From NCBI GenBank assembly GCA_029298735.1, contig JANSLP010000303.1:1-39495 (forward strand): DNA of 39,495 nt. Direction: 5' to 3'. The notes beneath the pieces are model-generated. The model saw only the letters and a program-made list of their open reading frames with translations, did no database searches and was not told the DNA's origin. Within the stretch, counting starts at the first letter, position 1; every line of letters starts with the position of its first letter. The DNA comes from Ophiostoma sp. CBS 140.51. Taxonomy: Eukaryota; Ascomycota; Sordariomycetes; Ophiostomatales; Ophiostomataceae. This document shows positions 21,472 to 32,273 of this stretch, in pieces. Made by a program: the position numbers and the translations under genes.

Positions 21472-22064
21472 ATGCTCTCCCGTGTCTCCTCCATGGTCGC
21501 CACGGCAGGCACTCGGGCCTCGTCGACGGCAGTGTCAACAGCGGCGTCGGCGGCGGCCTCGACTTCGTCGACGTCCTCCCCCCGGTTAGTAGATCAGCTC
21601 CCCCTCTTTAGAAACGGATAACATGTCTGACTATCAGCCTCAACGCCCACGCGCATTCGGCCTCTACCGCTCTGCGCCAGAACTGGCTCTACGAGTCCTT
21701 TCTCAACCGTGCCGACCAGTACGAGCGTCTCGCTACCGGCACAAGCCCCCACATCGGTGTTGCTGCACTTGGGTATGCCCTGATTACGCCATACATCCAG
21801 CAGGACCTGCTGCCCGAGGCTGCATCCGCCGCTGGCTTGGTCAACGGGCACCCTGCCGAGGGTCTGGTCAACAGCGTCTCGGAGGGCATTGTCGGTGGCG
21901 GCCTGGCCAGTGGCGTGCCCCGCTATCCCGACCACATTGATTTTGAGCTCCATGAAGCCAAGGCCAGCGGTTCCATCGGTGCCCGCATCAAGAAGCTACA
22001 CACGTGGCCTCTCATCAAGAAGGAGCTCAACATGTGGCAGTTCCAGGGCGTGGAGGGGCAGTAG
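21472..22064 (+). CDS. Unrecognised protein with mitochondrial-type leader
   Basis: A two-exon gene of 179 residues. Exon 1 is 21472-21584, the intron 21585-21637 (53 nt, donor GTTAGT, acceptor TATCAG, no strong CTAAC branch), and exon 2 21638-22064; the join restores an Arg codon and keeps the frame to the TAG. The first 50 residues are rich in Ala, Ser, Thr and Arg with no acidic residue, as in a cleavable mitochondrial presequence. Then come LRQNWLYESFLNRADQYERL, a mildly hydrophobic stretch (HIGVAALGYALITPYI), a Gly-rich GIVGGGLASG, and a charged end with KKLHTWPLIKKELNMW. Coding composition is strong in exon 2 and I consider the gene real. I do not recognise the family. Mitochondrial location is inferred from the leader alone. 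It lies 1.5 kb upstream of CDC48 on the same strand with its own leader. Confidence 0.75.
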
Positions 22065-23564
22065 TCGAGATGTCCGGGCGAGTTCGGGTACCAGGGAGCC
22101 TGCAAGAAATTGCTTGTGTTGCGTGGATGGGCTTTGGGAAACCATGAAGAGCTTCGGACGATTGGATGGGAACGGACGCTTAGGGACAGAGGCAAGGAGG
22201 TTCGTCGAAAGATGTGGAAGGGTCGAAGAAGGTCTAGATAGCTTCACTAAGGGGAGGAAGAGATGGAGAGGACTGGAGAGGACTGTCGTTTGCTTTCGTG
22301 CCTGTCTGTTGGTCGTTGGTTTTCGTTTGGTGCCTGACCTAATGGTTTGCTCGAGGGAAGAGGGTTGGAAAATCTGATTATGTTTATTCACTTTGTATGC
22401 AGTATAGATAGCCTTACCTGATGCTTATCATCATTTAACTCGTAGTTCATAGCCGTGTTTCGTAGCCTCGTAGCTTGTACTCTGTCTTGAATAAATCACA
22501 TTATTTGTTCGCCGTTGATTGATTTTGCCTCATTCTCCTGTTGATCCGCCACTTGTCTGACAGCTGTCGAAGGCGAAATATATGGGGCTAGGCTTTGAGG
22601 GTCAAACGGCCAACAGTCAGCAAAACGGCCCGCAGACAATGAACCGCCAACTGCCAGGGCCAAGCAGAAGAGGCCAGCAAAGCGGTCGGTGGAACGTGTT
22701 GGAAGCTTCCAAACTCAGTGAAAGCTTGGGCCGCTTTTGCCTCTTTTTCTCACTGTTCCTCAGTGCCTCTTCTGTCTCCCCCTCTCCCGCCTTGCCCCTT
22801 GGGTCAAATGGGGCCCACTTGGGGAAGTCGAGAGCCAGCGAGCCAGCCTAGCTCTATGAGAGCCGTGCTCACCTGGGCCTCTCCTCACCAGCAGCCACTC
22901 GCCGCCTTGCAGCTAAAGCAGCCAGCAGGCAAAAAGAGCAAGTCGTCATCCCAGCTGTGCCTAGCTCATGTACCCACCACACCCAGTTTGTATGCACAAG
23001 CTACATTTACGTGCCCGCCGCGCCTGGCCGGACAACGCCTACCGCTGCCCGAAACGCAACGCCTGTCTCGTCCATCCGCCCCCCATTCTGCCATCGTTCT
23101 TTCCCACCTTGGGGGAAGTGGCCACCCACCACCAGACCAGAGAACCAGAGCTACAGGCAGAGAGACGCAGGCGTGGTATCCGTTCCTGCCTGTCTGGCCA
23201 CACGGTAATCATTCCTTCCAACCATTTCGCTTGTCTTCCACTTCCTCCTCAGCATCATCTATCTCCATCTCCAACTCTTTTGTCCCCTTTCCTCTTTTCT
23301 TCTCTTTCCCTCATCTCCATTCTTTTCTCTCCTGCACCTCATTTTTCACATCACATCTTTCTTTTTGTTGAAACATCGTTGAGTTCCAGTTTACTGTAAC
23401 TCTCTTGTGTCTCAACAGCTTGCCCATCCTTTTCTCTGAGAGCCCTCGCTTTTGGCCCTTGGAGCATCACCACATCTTCGAAACCTCGACATTGATCCTT
23501 GAGGACCATTTTCTTTCCTTTTACCGACATCTTCTTCATTCCCAGCCTCGGGCCAGCCGTCACC
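22065..23564. other. CDC48 upstream region
   Basis: About 1.5 kb holding the 3' end of the preceding gene and the promoter and leader of CDC48. Open frames at 22718-23371 and 22968-23399 are overlapping pyrimidine- and proline-rich frames with no domain. The segment 23215-23350 is a CT-rich tract. A possible 5'-leader intron acceptor (CAACAG near 23419) is seen but no donor could be assigned. Confidence 0.55.
23215..23350 (+). promoter_or_regulatory. CT-rich tract upstream of CDC48
   Basis: A 135-bp pyrimidine-rich tract on the coding strand, ending about 215 bp before the CDC48 start codon. CT tracts like this are frequent before highly expressed fungal housekeeping genes and often mark the transcription start region. 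No TATA box was found near it. Confidence 0.45.
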
Positions 23565-26468
23565 ATGTCTGACCAGCCGGAGACCAAGCCGGACGTTACG
23601 CCTAAGAAGCACAAGGTCAATCTCAAGTAAGTGACCAGTCACCATTTGCTGGATTGCTGGATTGCGGATTGCATCTTGCATCGGCATCCCGATCTCCACA
23701 TAGCTCTTGCCCAGCTTCGCCCGCGGCCTCCGGCCTCGCCGGAGCAACGGACTGCATCCCTTTGTATCCTGCGCTGATTGCTAACACGTTTCCCCCTCCT
23801 TTTAGTGACGCCTCTGGAGCTGAGCGCCGCGATGTGAGTAACTTGACTTCCCCTCGAGGACGACGAGCTGGAGCAACGAGCTCAATCTGAGCTCAATCTT
23901 CTGCTCCCGCACGGTATCCTCCACAACAGCCATCGACAGCCTATACTAACCAATTTCATCAGGACGACGACACTGCTACCGCTATCCTCAAGAAGAAGAA
24001 GAAGCCCAACCAGCTCCTGTATGTGCTGCCACAGAATCTTCCTGAAGTCTCCCCTCGGCCGACATCGCCGAGAACAAAGCAAACGAACGATATCAAAGAC
24101 AGATTACTAACTTGCAAACAGGGTGACGGACTCTACTAACGATGACAACTCCATCATCATGCTGGCCCCCAGCACCATGGACACCCTCCAGCTCTTCCGT
24201 GGTGATGCCGTCCTCGTCCGCGGCAAGAAGCGGAAGGACACCGTCCTGATTGTCCTGTCCGACGACGAGCTCGACGAGGGCAGCGTCCGCCTGACCCGTG
24301 TCGCTCGCCACAACCTGCGCGTCAAGCACGGCGACGTCGTCACCATCCACCCCTGCCCCGACATCAAGTATGCCAAGCGCATTGCTGTCCTCCCTATTGC
24401 CGACACCGTTGAGGGCCTGACCGGCTCGCTCTTCGACGTCTTCCTGGCCCCCTACTTCCGCGAGGCCTACCGCCCCGTCCGCCAAGGCGACCTGTTCACC
24501 GTGCGCGGTGGTATGCGGCAAGTCGAGTTCAAGGTCGTCGAGGTCGACCCCCCAGAGTACGGCATTGTCGCCCAGGACACCGTCATCCACTGCGAGGGTG
24601 ACCCCATCCAGCGTGACGAAGAGGAGAACAACCTGAACGAGGTCGGCTATGACGACATTGGTGGCTGCCGCAAGCAGATGGCTCAGATTCGCGAGATGGT
24701 CGAGCTGCCCCTGCGCCACCCCCAGCTCTTCAAGTCCATCGGTATCAAGCCGCCCCGTGGTGTCCTACTGTACGGCCCCCCCGGTACCGGTAAGACACTG
24801 ATGGCGCGTGCTGTCGCCAACGAGACCGGTGCCTTTTTCTTCCTGATCAACGGTCCCGAAATCATGTCCAAGATGGCCGGTGAGTCCGAGTCCAATCTGC
24901 GGAAAGCCTTTGAAGAGGCCGAGAAGAACTCGCCCGCCATCATCTTCATCGACGAGATCGACTCCATCGCCCCCAAGCGTGACAAGACCAACGGTGAGGT
25001 CGAGCGTCGTGTTGTCTCCCAGCTGCTTACGCTGATGGACGGCATGAAGGCCCGCTCCAACGTTGTCGTCATGGCCGCCACCAACCGTCCCAATTCCATC
25101 GACCCTGCCCTGCGTCGTTTCGGTCGCTTCGACCGTGAGGTCGACATTGGTGTTCCCGACCCGACTGGCCGTCTGGAGATCCTGCAGATCCACACCAAGA
25201 ACATGAAGCTGGGTGACGATGTCGACCTGGAGCAGATCGCCGCCGAGACCCACGGTTACGTCGGTTCCGATTTGGCTGCTCTGTGTTCTGAGGGTGCCAT
25301 GCAGCAGATTCGGGAGAAGATGGACCTCATCGATCTCGACGAGGACACCATCGACGCCGAGGTTCTCGACTCGCTTGGTGTTACCATGGAGAACTTCCGC
25401 TTCGCTCTGGGTGTGTCCAACCCGTCTGCCCTGCGCGAGGTTGCCGTTGTCGAGGTGCCCAACGTCCGCTGGGACGACATTGGTGGTCTCGAGACCGTCA
25501 AGCAGGAGCTCAAGGAGAGCGTCCAGTACCCTGTGGACCACCCCGAGAAGTTCCTCAAGTTCGGCATGTCGCCGTCCCGTGGTGTGCTCTTCTATGGCCC
25601 CCCCGGTACGGGTAAAACGCTGTTGGCTAAGGCCGTCGCCAACGAGTGTGCTGCCAACTTCATCTCCGTCAAGGGTCCTGAGCTTCTGAGCATGTGGTTC
25701 GGTGAGTCGGAGAGCAACATCCGTGACATCTTTGACAAGGCCCGTGCCGCCGCACCTTGCGTCGTCTTCCTGGACGAGCTGGATTCGATTGCCAAGGCCC
25801 GTGGTGGCTCCGTCGGTGATGCCGGCGGTGCTTCGGACCGTGTCGTTAACCAGCTCCTGACGGAGATGGACGGCATGACCTCCAAGAAGAACGTCTTCGT
25901 CATTGGTGCCACCAACCGTCCCGAGCAGCTCGACCCTGCTCTGTGCCGTCCTGGCCGTCTGGATTCGCTGATTTACGTGCCCCTGCCCGACGAGGCCGGC
26001 CGTCTGGGTATCCTCAAGGCCCAGCTCCGCAAGACCCCTGTCGCCGACGATGTCGACCTGCAGTACATTGCCTCCAAGACGCACGGCTTCTCTGGTGCTG
26101 ATCTGGGCTTCATTGCCCAGCGCGCCGTCAAGCTCGCCATCAAGGAGTCCATTACCGCCGACATTGAGCGCACCAAGGCCGCCGAGGCCGCTGGTGAGGA
26201 TGTCGAGATGGACGAGGACCAGGAGGATGCTGTACCGGAGCTTGCCAAGCGCCACTTTGAGGAGGCCATGCAGATGGCCCGCCGCTCGGTGACGGACGTT
26301 GAGATCCGCCGGTACGAGGCCTTCTCGCAGCAGATGAAGAATGCCGGTCCCGGTTCGTACTTTAAGTTCCCCGAGGGCGGCATTGACTCGGCCGGCGCCA
26401 CCAACCCGGCCGGTGCCGCGCCCGAGGGCTTTGGCGATGCCGGTGCGGACGATGAGCTCTACGATTAA
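23565..26468 (+). CDS. CDC48: Cdc48/p97 (VCP) AAA+ ATPase
   Basis: The ubiquitin-selective segregase that extracts and unfolds ubiquitylated proteins in ER-associated degradation, chromatin and membrane-fusion pathways, acting as a hexamer with Ufd1-Npl4 and other adaptors. Exons are 23565-23626, 23806-23833, 23963-24018 and 24122-26468, giving 830 residues; introns are 179, 129 and 103 nt, each with a CTAAC-type branch. Exon joins give VNLNDASGAERRD and KKKKKPNQLLVTDSTNDDNS, matching the conserved N-domain start. The N-domain is about 30-215. The D1 ATPase has Walker A GPPGTGKT at 267-274 and Walker B IDEID with D326-E327. D2 has Walker A at 541-548 and Walker B LDELD with D600-E601. Spacing agrees with the family (about 22 residues offset from human p97). 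The C-terminus ends DDELYD, the adaptor-binding tail. The context CACCATG at the start is near optimal. Strong C-ending codon bias suggests high expression. Confidence 0.97.
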
Positions 26469-27371
26469 GCGAGCGAAGCGACGTGAAACAGCGCGGAGCG
26501 CGTGTAGAGTGTGTATCGATCTGGGTTGCGTGCGTAAGACGGCTTATTGAAAGCAATGGGTTTAATTGCATTTGGTAGAAGGAGGAAAGACATCCCCTGG
26601 GTCGTTTTGTTTCGCTTTTGTTCGTTTTGTCGTTTTACCTTTTTATCATTTTTCAAGTTAGAATGAAGACATGTTTTGCACTGCTTTGTCGACGTTTGTT
26701 TTCTGCTGTTCAATGTCTTTTCGACGGGTTAAGGAACAGTGCAAGGTATCTATAAGGAAGGGGGCGTGGAGGAAGACAACGCTTCTCTTTGCTATTCTTC
26801 TATTTGATATTTGCTGTATTCTAGTTTCCTTGTTTCTCTTTCTACTACTACTAAACTTGATTTATTCAACTTCAAATCAGATTGAACTTGACTGTGAGCT
26901 GTGATCTTGCCCAGTAAAAAATAATGTATTGACTGCCACTGCTGCACACAGCCTCGTTTCGATAGACAGTTCGCCTCCTTACACGTCAACACGATATGGG
27001 ACAAAAGTAAACACAATACGAGCAATACACACCTGATGGAAGGGTGGCACAGCAGAGCGTATTTATAGAAAGAATAGTTTAGATTTTCCCCTGATAAAGC
27101 AATAGAAGCAACGTAAACAGATATACTGGACACCGATCATGACAAAACACCAAAAACAAAAATAGAACCAATGGACAAAAGAGACCATACAAAGAATAAA
27201 AGACAAAAGAATATAAACGTCCCGTTCGTGTCGTACTCCATACTCGCTATTGCAGCTACCGTCGACTCAATCCATGCCGGAAGTGAAGAAGGAGGAAGAG
27301 TTGTACGAGTCGGACGAGTCCAAGTCATCAATCATTGACCAGAGCCGCCAACAGATATAAACCGCCCATCA
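26469..27371. other. Convergent 3' regions of CDC48 and 175-residue gene
   Basis: CDC48 (plus) and the next gene (minus) converge here. The sequence just after the CDC48 stop is AT- and T-rich (26590-26900), as expected for 3' untranslated DNA. No third gene is supported; a 113-codon minus-strand frame at 26792-27133 has no domain. A minus-strand open extension beyond the next gene's stop begins at 27563 and is treated separately. Confidence 0.6.
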
Positions 27372-27563
27372 GCCTCCTCTCCGGCACGGTCTCAGCCGCC
27401 CTCGGGGTGGAAAGATAGTGGTGTTGGCGGCATCGCCGTCGCCCTTGTCCTCCTCTTCGTCTCCCCCCTCATCAGCAGTGATGGTGGCGTCGGTGTCGTG
27501 GTCAACTCCCTCTTTCTCCTTCTCCATCCCCTTCTCCTCTTTGGTGGTGCCCGGATTGGGAGC
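27372..27563 (-). other. In-frame 64-codon acidic extension after a TAG
   Basis: Directly after the TAG (27564-27566) of the 175-residue gene, the same reading frame stays open for 64 codons to a TGA at 27369-27371. It encodes a highly charged segment with KEEKGMEKEKEGVDHD and DEGGDEEEDKGDGD. The context is GAG-TAG-GCT. It could be a genuine C-terminal tail cut off by a recent nonsense change or sequence error, a stop-readthrough product, or merely GC-rich 3' untranslated sequence. A splice donor GTAGGC overlaps the stop but is a poor match. Confidence 0.35.
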
Positions 27564-28091
27564 CTACTCTTCAATCTCGCACACCATATCGAGAGACTCT
27601 CGTGTGGCCCGCAATGCCTCGTCAATGACACTTTGCGGGAGGGCAAGCGACGGTTTTGGTTTGCCGTTAGCGGTGCCATTAGCTCCGTTGGCACTCCCAT
27701 TGGCACCTCCCGCCGTATCGTGGCGGATGTCGTCCATGATGCGATTCATCAGCGCCGGAAAATTCGAGTACTCGCCGGACCGCAGCAGCTGCAGGGCGTG
27801 CGCCTGGACGGCTGCCGGCCAGTTGGAGGAGTCGGCATTCAATATGTGCAACAAGTAGTCCTGGATGCGGCCGACGTGTCCGTCCCGGATCAACACCATG
27901 TTGATCTGGGAGCGCAAGTCGGGGTCGAGGGTGGCCGGCGTGTAGCTAGCCGCGGCGGAAGGGACCTTGACCGGGGTGGAGGGTGTGGACGTGGCGGCGG
28001 CAGCACCGGTGGACGAGGCTCCAGAACCAGAAGCGCCTGCGCCAGTGCCATTGCCTGCTGCGGCACCACTTCCTGATGTAGCTGTCGGCAT
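27564..28091 (-). CDS. Unrecognised 175-residue helical protein
   Basis: A single-exon frame that I consider real from its composition, but whose family I do not recognise. Residues 1-50 are a low-complexity Gly/Ser/Ala/Thr/Pro leader, probably disordered. Residues 53-120 form the likely folded core, with amphipathic helices around LRSQINMVLIRDG, RIQDYLLHIL, QAHALQLLRSG and NFPALMNRIMDD. An Asn-Gly-Ala-rich linker follows, then another helix VIDEALRATRESLDMV, ending CEIEE before TAG. There is no signal peptide or membrane span. The helical core would suit a subunit of a nuclear or cytosolic complex, but that is only a guess. It is convergent with CDC48; a TG/TA microsatellite lies 3 bp before its start codon. 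The frame continues open after the stop. Confidence 0.72.
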   Translation of the reverse strand: MPTATSGSGAAAGNGTGAGASGSGASSTGAAAATSTPSTPVKVPSAAASYTPATLDPDLRSQINMVLIRDGHVGRIQDYLLHILNADSSNWPAAVQAHALQLLRSGEYSNFPALMNRIMDDIRHDTAGGANGSANGANGTANGKPKPSLALPQSVIDEALRATRESLDMVCEIEE

Positions 28092-28094
28092 GGT

Positions 28095-28124
28095 TGTGTA
28101 TGTGTGTATGTGTGTATGTGTGTG
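28095..28124. repeat. TGTGTA microsatellite at the 5' edge of a gene
   Basis: An alternating TG/TA tract (TGTGTATG units) starting 4 bp before the minus-strand ATG at 28091. On the mRNA strand it gives an ACACAT-rich leader immediately before the start codon. Length variation here would alter the leader of the 175-residue gene without touching its coding sequence. Confidence 0.8.
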
Positions 28125-29649
28125 GGTGGTCGTCTCTTCTTCGTCTTCTGTTCCCCAGGTTCCTTGCTATAAACCCCCTCCAAATTCCCGTTGCGTAGAA
28201 AAAATTGTGCTTTCTCTTCTACTTTCTGTCCTATCTTCAACTCCTTGGGTATATTCAGGTAGGTTGTGGAAGCTCTTGTTGCGAAAGAGAGCTCTTGGGA
28301 GGATGTGGTATAAAAGGGCTGTCGAAGCGAGGTCGGAGAAGGCTGTCCGTCGCAAAGGAGCGGTAGAACAATAAGAATGGGTGTAAAAGAAAATAGAGAA
28401 GATAGTTTCAAGCTCTATTCGTCTTCTTTATTCGCCGGTCAGGTACTGGGTGCTCTGACTTGAGAGTTTGTGTTGTGTTCTGTGTTCGTGGTTGTCGTCG
28501 CCCAGCTCCAATCGTTGACGGACGTCGTTCGTGGTGTAGGGTTCACTAGGGATGCACCACCATTTAAAGACAGCAGGCAAACAGGAGGAGATTGTCGCCG
28601 GTGTGTCGCCTCTATGCCGCACGTCGCAGTATCTTCGGCTTCCGGTATAAGGGAGGAGGTGTCGAGAGAGAGTACACCAGCTGGTCGAGGGCAACTTGGT
28701 CAAAGAACGGTGGCCGATGGAAGGTTCGCGATGCGAAAAGGCAAAGGGAAGGTCAGAGGTTGACACCGGAACAGTAGGTGGTGGTTCAGGGTAGGTTTTT
28801 TTTTCTGGTGCTTTGTTAGTGGTTCGTTTTGCAGTTTGGAACAGAAACCAGTTTGCCACACGCGCCTTACGCGCCTGGGCGTCTGGCAATATGGAAGCTT
28901 TTCTGGGCCAAGTCCTGTGTTGCTGAGCGCTAAAGCAAACACGGCAAGGCAAGTTGTGAGGCAGGCCGGCGTTGTGCCACTGGAAGGACAAGGCTGGGGA
29001 CTTTGGGAGGGAAAACTGCAGGCACTTTACAGCGCTTGGGTGCCCCAATCCACACAGCCCAGCCCCCCGCATTAGCGAGTTGCAGGCGCACGCGGGAAGC
29101 TATCTTATCACAGGCCGGCCATCGGTAATCAATATCATCATACGTCGTCTGGGTCGTATATCCAGGGACCAATGTATACTCGTACACAAGCTTGTGAAAA
29201 TGCAGCTGTCTTACCAAAGATGCAACTTCCGTGGCTCTTTGAATGCTTGTCCCTACCAATGTAGTTTGCCTTGTTTGCCTACAACCACTAGACAATAATA
29301 TACTATTTAATTCACTTCGCAGTACAATGTGTTCTGGAGCACTTTAAGAAGTAGAAGTATTATGGTCTATGCATAGCAGAAAGTACAAACCGTCAAGATC
29401 GTGAGATCTCCAGATCGTTTTTAAAGGCAGGAAAATGCAGACAACGGACAGATAATTAAAAAAAAAAAAAAGAACAAAAATGTATATATAATGGCAATTG
29501 CTTTCTTCATTTATACCCCTATGTGTGTGTGTGTGTCTTTTTGGTATGGAGGATTTCGTTTAGGTTTTTTTGTCTTTCTTTTTTTGTGGCTTTACAAAAA
29601 CGTTTCTTTGGATGTGGTTAAAAGAAAAAACAGAGTGTCACACAATAGT
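28125..29649. other. Intergenic, 175-residue gene to TPD3
   Basis: About 1.5 kb. The left part is the promoter side of the minus-strand gene at 27564-28091. The right part (29300-29640) is AT-rich with poly-A, TATATATAA and GTGTGT tracts and is the 3' side of TPD3. Frames at 28428-29072 and 28930-29295 have no domain. A sequence GAGATCTCCAGATC near 29402 resembles the unit of the tandem repeat at 38899. Confidence 0.55.
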
Positions 29650-32273
29650 CTATGGAGAGGTATTCATCGGGTCCCCGGACGGCGTCTGACCCGTTGCAAT
29701 GGCCGCTGCTGTCGTCGCAAAGTACCGCACGTCGACATCGTCGTCCTTTTGCAGCTTCTCGAGGCTCGGCAGCACGCGGCTCGTGATGAGCTCGGCGCCC
29801 TTAGCCGACGGAGCGGGTGGTGCACCACCGCCGGCCTTCTCGGCCTTCTCAAGCGAGTACACGGTACCCTGGTCGGGCAGCCGCTTCAGCACCTCGATCA
29901 AGACCCCGTACGTCTTGGCGACGTTGAAGCGAATATTCGGAATATCGTCCACCACCAATTTATCCATCATCGGCAGGATGTGCTTGCCAATCACCTCCAG
30001 GCTCACCACACTCGCTAGGGTCTAAAAAGGTCAGTGTACTGTTCAAAAATCAAATACAGTCTAGGGGACTCACAGTAATGGCAAAGCAGGTCGTCATCCG
30101 GTAAAGGTAGTTAGGGTGGTTACCCATAGCCATGACTTTAGGGATGATCGCCTCGCTGGCCCAGTCGACACCAAACACCTCAGTCAGCTTCTTAAGGTTG
30201 TGTGTTGCGGCCTCACGGATAGAGAAGACCGTGTCGCCCAGCCAGCTCATGCACAGGCTGCTGAGCTTCTCGTCAAAGAACTCGACACCCAGCTGGCTAG
30301 CAAGCAGCGGGATGTACTCGATGATGGCCAACCGCACTCTCCACTGCTTGTCCTCGGCCAGTTGAACTATAGCCGGCAGCAAGGACTGAGAAAGAAGGTC
30401 GATGCCAATAACTAGTACAGCCAAAGTTAGTAAATGGTAAGACGGGTGCCAAAATAGCAGAACGTGGGGCCTACGCACCTTGGTTCACAAGCTCCAGTTT
30501 GGAGATGATGTGAAGGCGAACTTCAGGGAACTCATCCTTGAGCATTTGCAGGAACATGGGCAGGAGGTGGTCGATTGTCCTGAAAGAAAAAATTAGTGAA
30601 CTGTTCTTGTCAATGTCATAGGGGCGGTTTGTACACACTCTTGCTTGCCCAGGATTGGTGCCAGGCCCGAAATCTGTGTGCCCAGAGCCGCGCGCACGTG
30701 TTGCGAAGTGTCCGACACAAGGTCCTCGACGCTGGGCATGATCTCGTTCAGGAGCATGTCGCGGTCGACCAGGGCGCAGAAGCCGGGTATTTGGCCGGCA
30801 ATGGCCGTGCGCACCTCGGCCTCGTTGTCCTTCAGCAGCTTCACGAAAGCAGGGACCAGGTCTCTCGTCACAACCTCCTCGTCGACAGCCTTGGCAATCT
30901 TCTCAAAGTGGTCGGCCACCATGTACCGCACACGCCAGCTCTTGTCCTCAATCAGGCTGCGCAGGGCGGTGAGCAGGACGCCGTGACTGGACTGCTGCTC
31001 CTTGGGAACGACCTCGGCGATGGCGATGAGGATCTCGACGGTCAGAAGACGAACGCTGTCCTGGTCGTCTTGTGCGAGGTGCTGGAACAACGGGATCATC
31101 TCGTCGATCACAATGGCGGCGGGCATCTCCTTGACAAATTTGGGCATGTGAGTGGCGGATTGACGCCGCACCATCGGGGTATCATCGTGGACAAGCTGTC
31201 CGAATTGCTGGCGGAGCTGCTCCTGGACGCTGGGCGGCACCTTCTTGTAGGGGGCTGTGTAGAGGCCGCAGCCAGACACTTTGGACGTGAACCAGTCGGC
31301 CTTTGACAGACGCACGGTCAGGGGCACAAAGTACTCCTCGACCTGCTTGGGCGACAGCTCGTCGCAGATCTTGTTGAGGGATTCGACGGCCTGTGGGTGA
31401 GGAGGGAAGGGGTTAGCTGAACTCTGATGTCTGAAGCAGAGTCTTGACGTCAACGATAGAAACATACTTTGTCCCGAACAACGGGCTCCTCGATCGCAGC
31501 GAGGTTCTCTAGGGGCGACAGGAGCACATGACCCCACTCCGGGCCGCCGACGTATTCAATGAAACCACCGAGCTCCTCGCTCAGGGCAACAAGCACCTCA
31601 TCCTCATCTTCGACGGATTCTGTAGTGGCACAACATCAACGGTTAGTTATGCAATGCCCCCAAATGAGAGCTGCCAAAAGCTAAAGCTACCCCACCATAC
31701 CCGCCCGCCTCTCCTTTGACGCGTCCCGATAGCCTCGCGATCGACCTCGGCAGGAATGCCTTGAGCGATGAAAAGCTGGGTAGTCGCCATCTGTTGTCGT
31801 GAATGGCACGTGAGGCCTGATAGAGTGGCATCGGATGGGCTGCGTCGAAAGAGGGCGCGTGAAGGGCAGTAATGTAGGTTATATGGGCGCAGCTGCAATG
31901 CTAAACAACAAGGGGAGGATATATCACCGACCATCGAGAAAGGGAATCAGTTCTTCGCGCGTGCGCTCAGCACCCAGGGCGAGGGCAATCGTCGACAGAC
32001 GGTGGATGGCATTGAGACGGAGCAGGACATCATCGTGCTAGAAGAAGGAGGCAAAAGAGGCGCGTCAGCAAGAGTATTGAGCGATCATCAAGATCTTGTA
32101 ATCGCGTCCGGGGCATCGGAGAGCTAGAGCTCAAGCAATAGTCATGACCCAACAGCCCGACCGTGATGCAAAGAAGTCTATCCAGGGGCATTAAAAAACA
32201 TTTGTACCTTGAGCTCATCGATAAGCACGGCGATGGGGTAGAGCTCGTCCGTGGCGTTCGGCGCGTCTGCCAT
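29650..32273 (-). CDS. TPD3: PP2A scaffold subunit A (PR65/Tpd3)
   Basis: The structural A subunit of protein phosphatase 2A, an alpha-solenoid of HEAT repeats that bridges the catalytic C and regulatory B subunits in cytoplasm and nucleus. Seven coding exons are assigned on the minus strand: 32208-32273, 31932-32037, 31468-31619, 30639-31390, 30479-30579, 30074-30411 and 29650-30021. Introns are 170, 312, 77, 59, 67 and 52 nt. All joins keep the frame, giving 628 residues, near the 590-635 usual for fungi. It starts DELYPIAVLIDELK, and later blocks include ERTREELIPFLDESVEDEDE, CGLYTAPYKKV, DKSWRVRYMVADHFEKIAKA, HVRAALGTQISGLAP, DKQWRVRLAIIEYIPLLA and NHPNYLYRMTTCFAI, all characteristic of PR65 HEAT units. 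Intron 2 has a weak donor (GTCGGT) but the resulting sequence matches the family. The C-terminus has an Ala/Gly/Pro-rich insertion before the last repeat. Confidence 0.95.

Noticed and set aside
24765..26255. 496-codon open frame antisense to CDC48 (and a 208-codon one at 24093-24719)
   Set aside because: It mirrors the third-position G/C bias of the strongly codon-biased CDC48 gene; no domain is seen and the sense strand is unquestionably coding.
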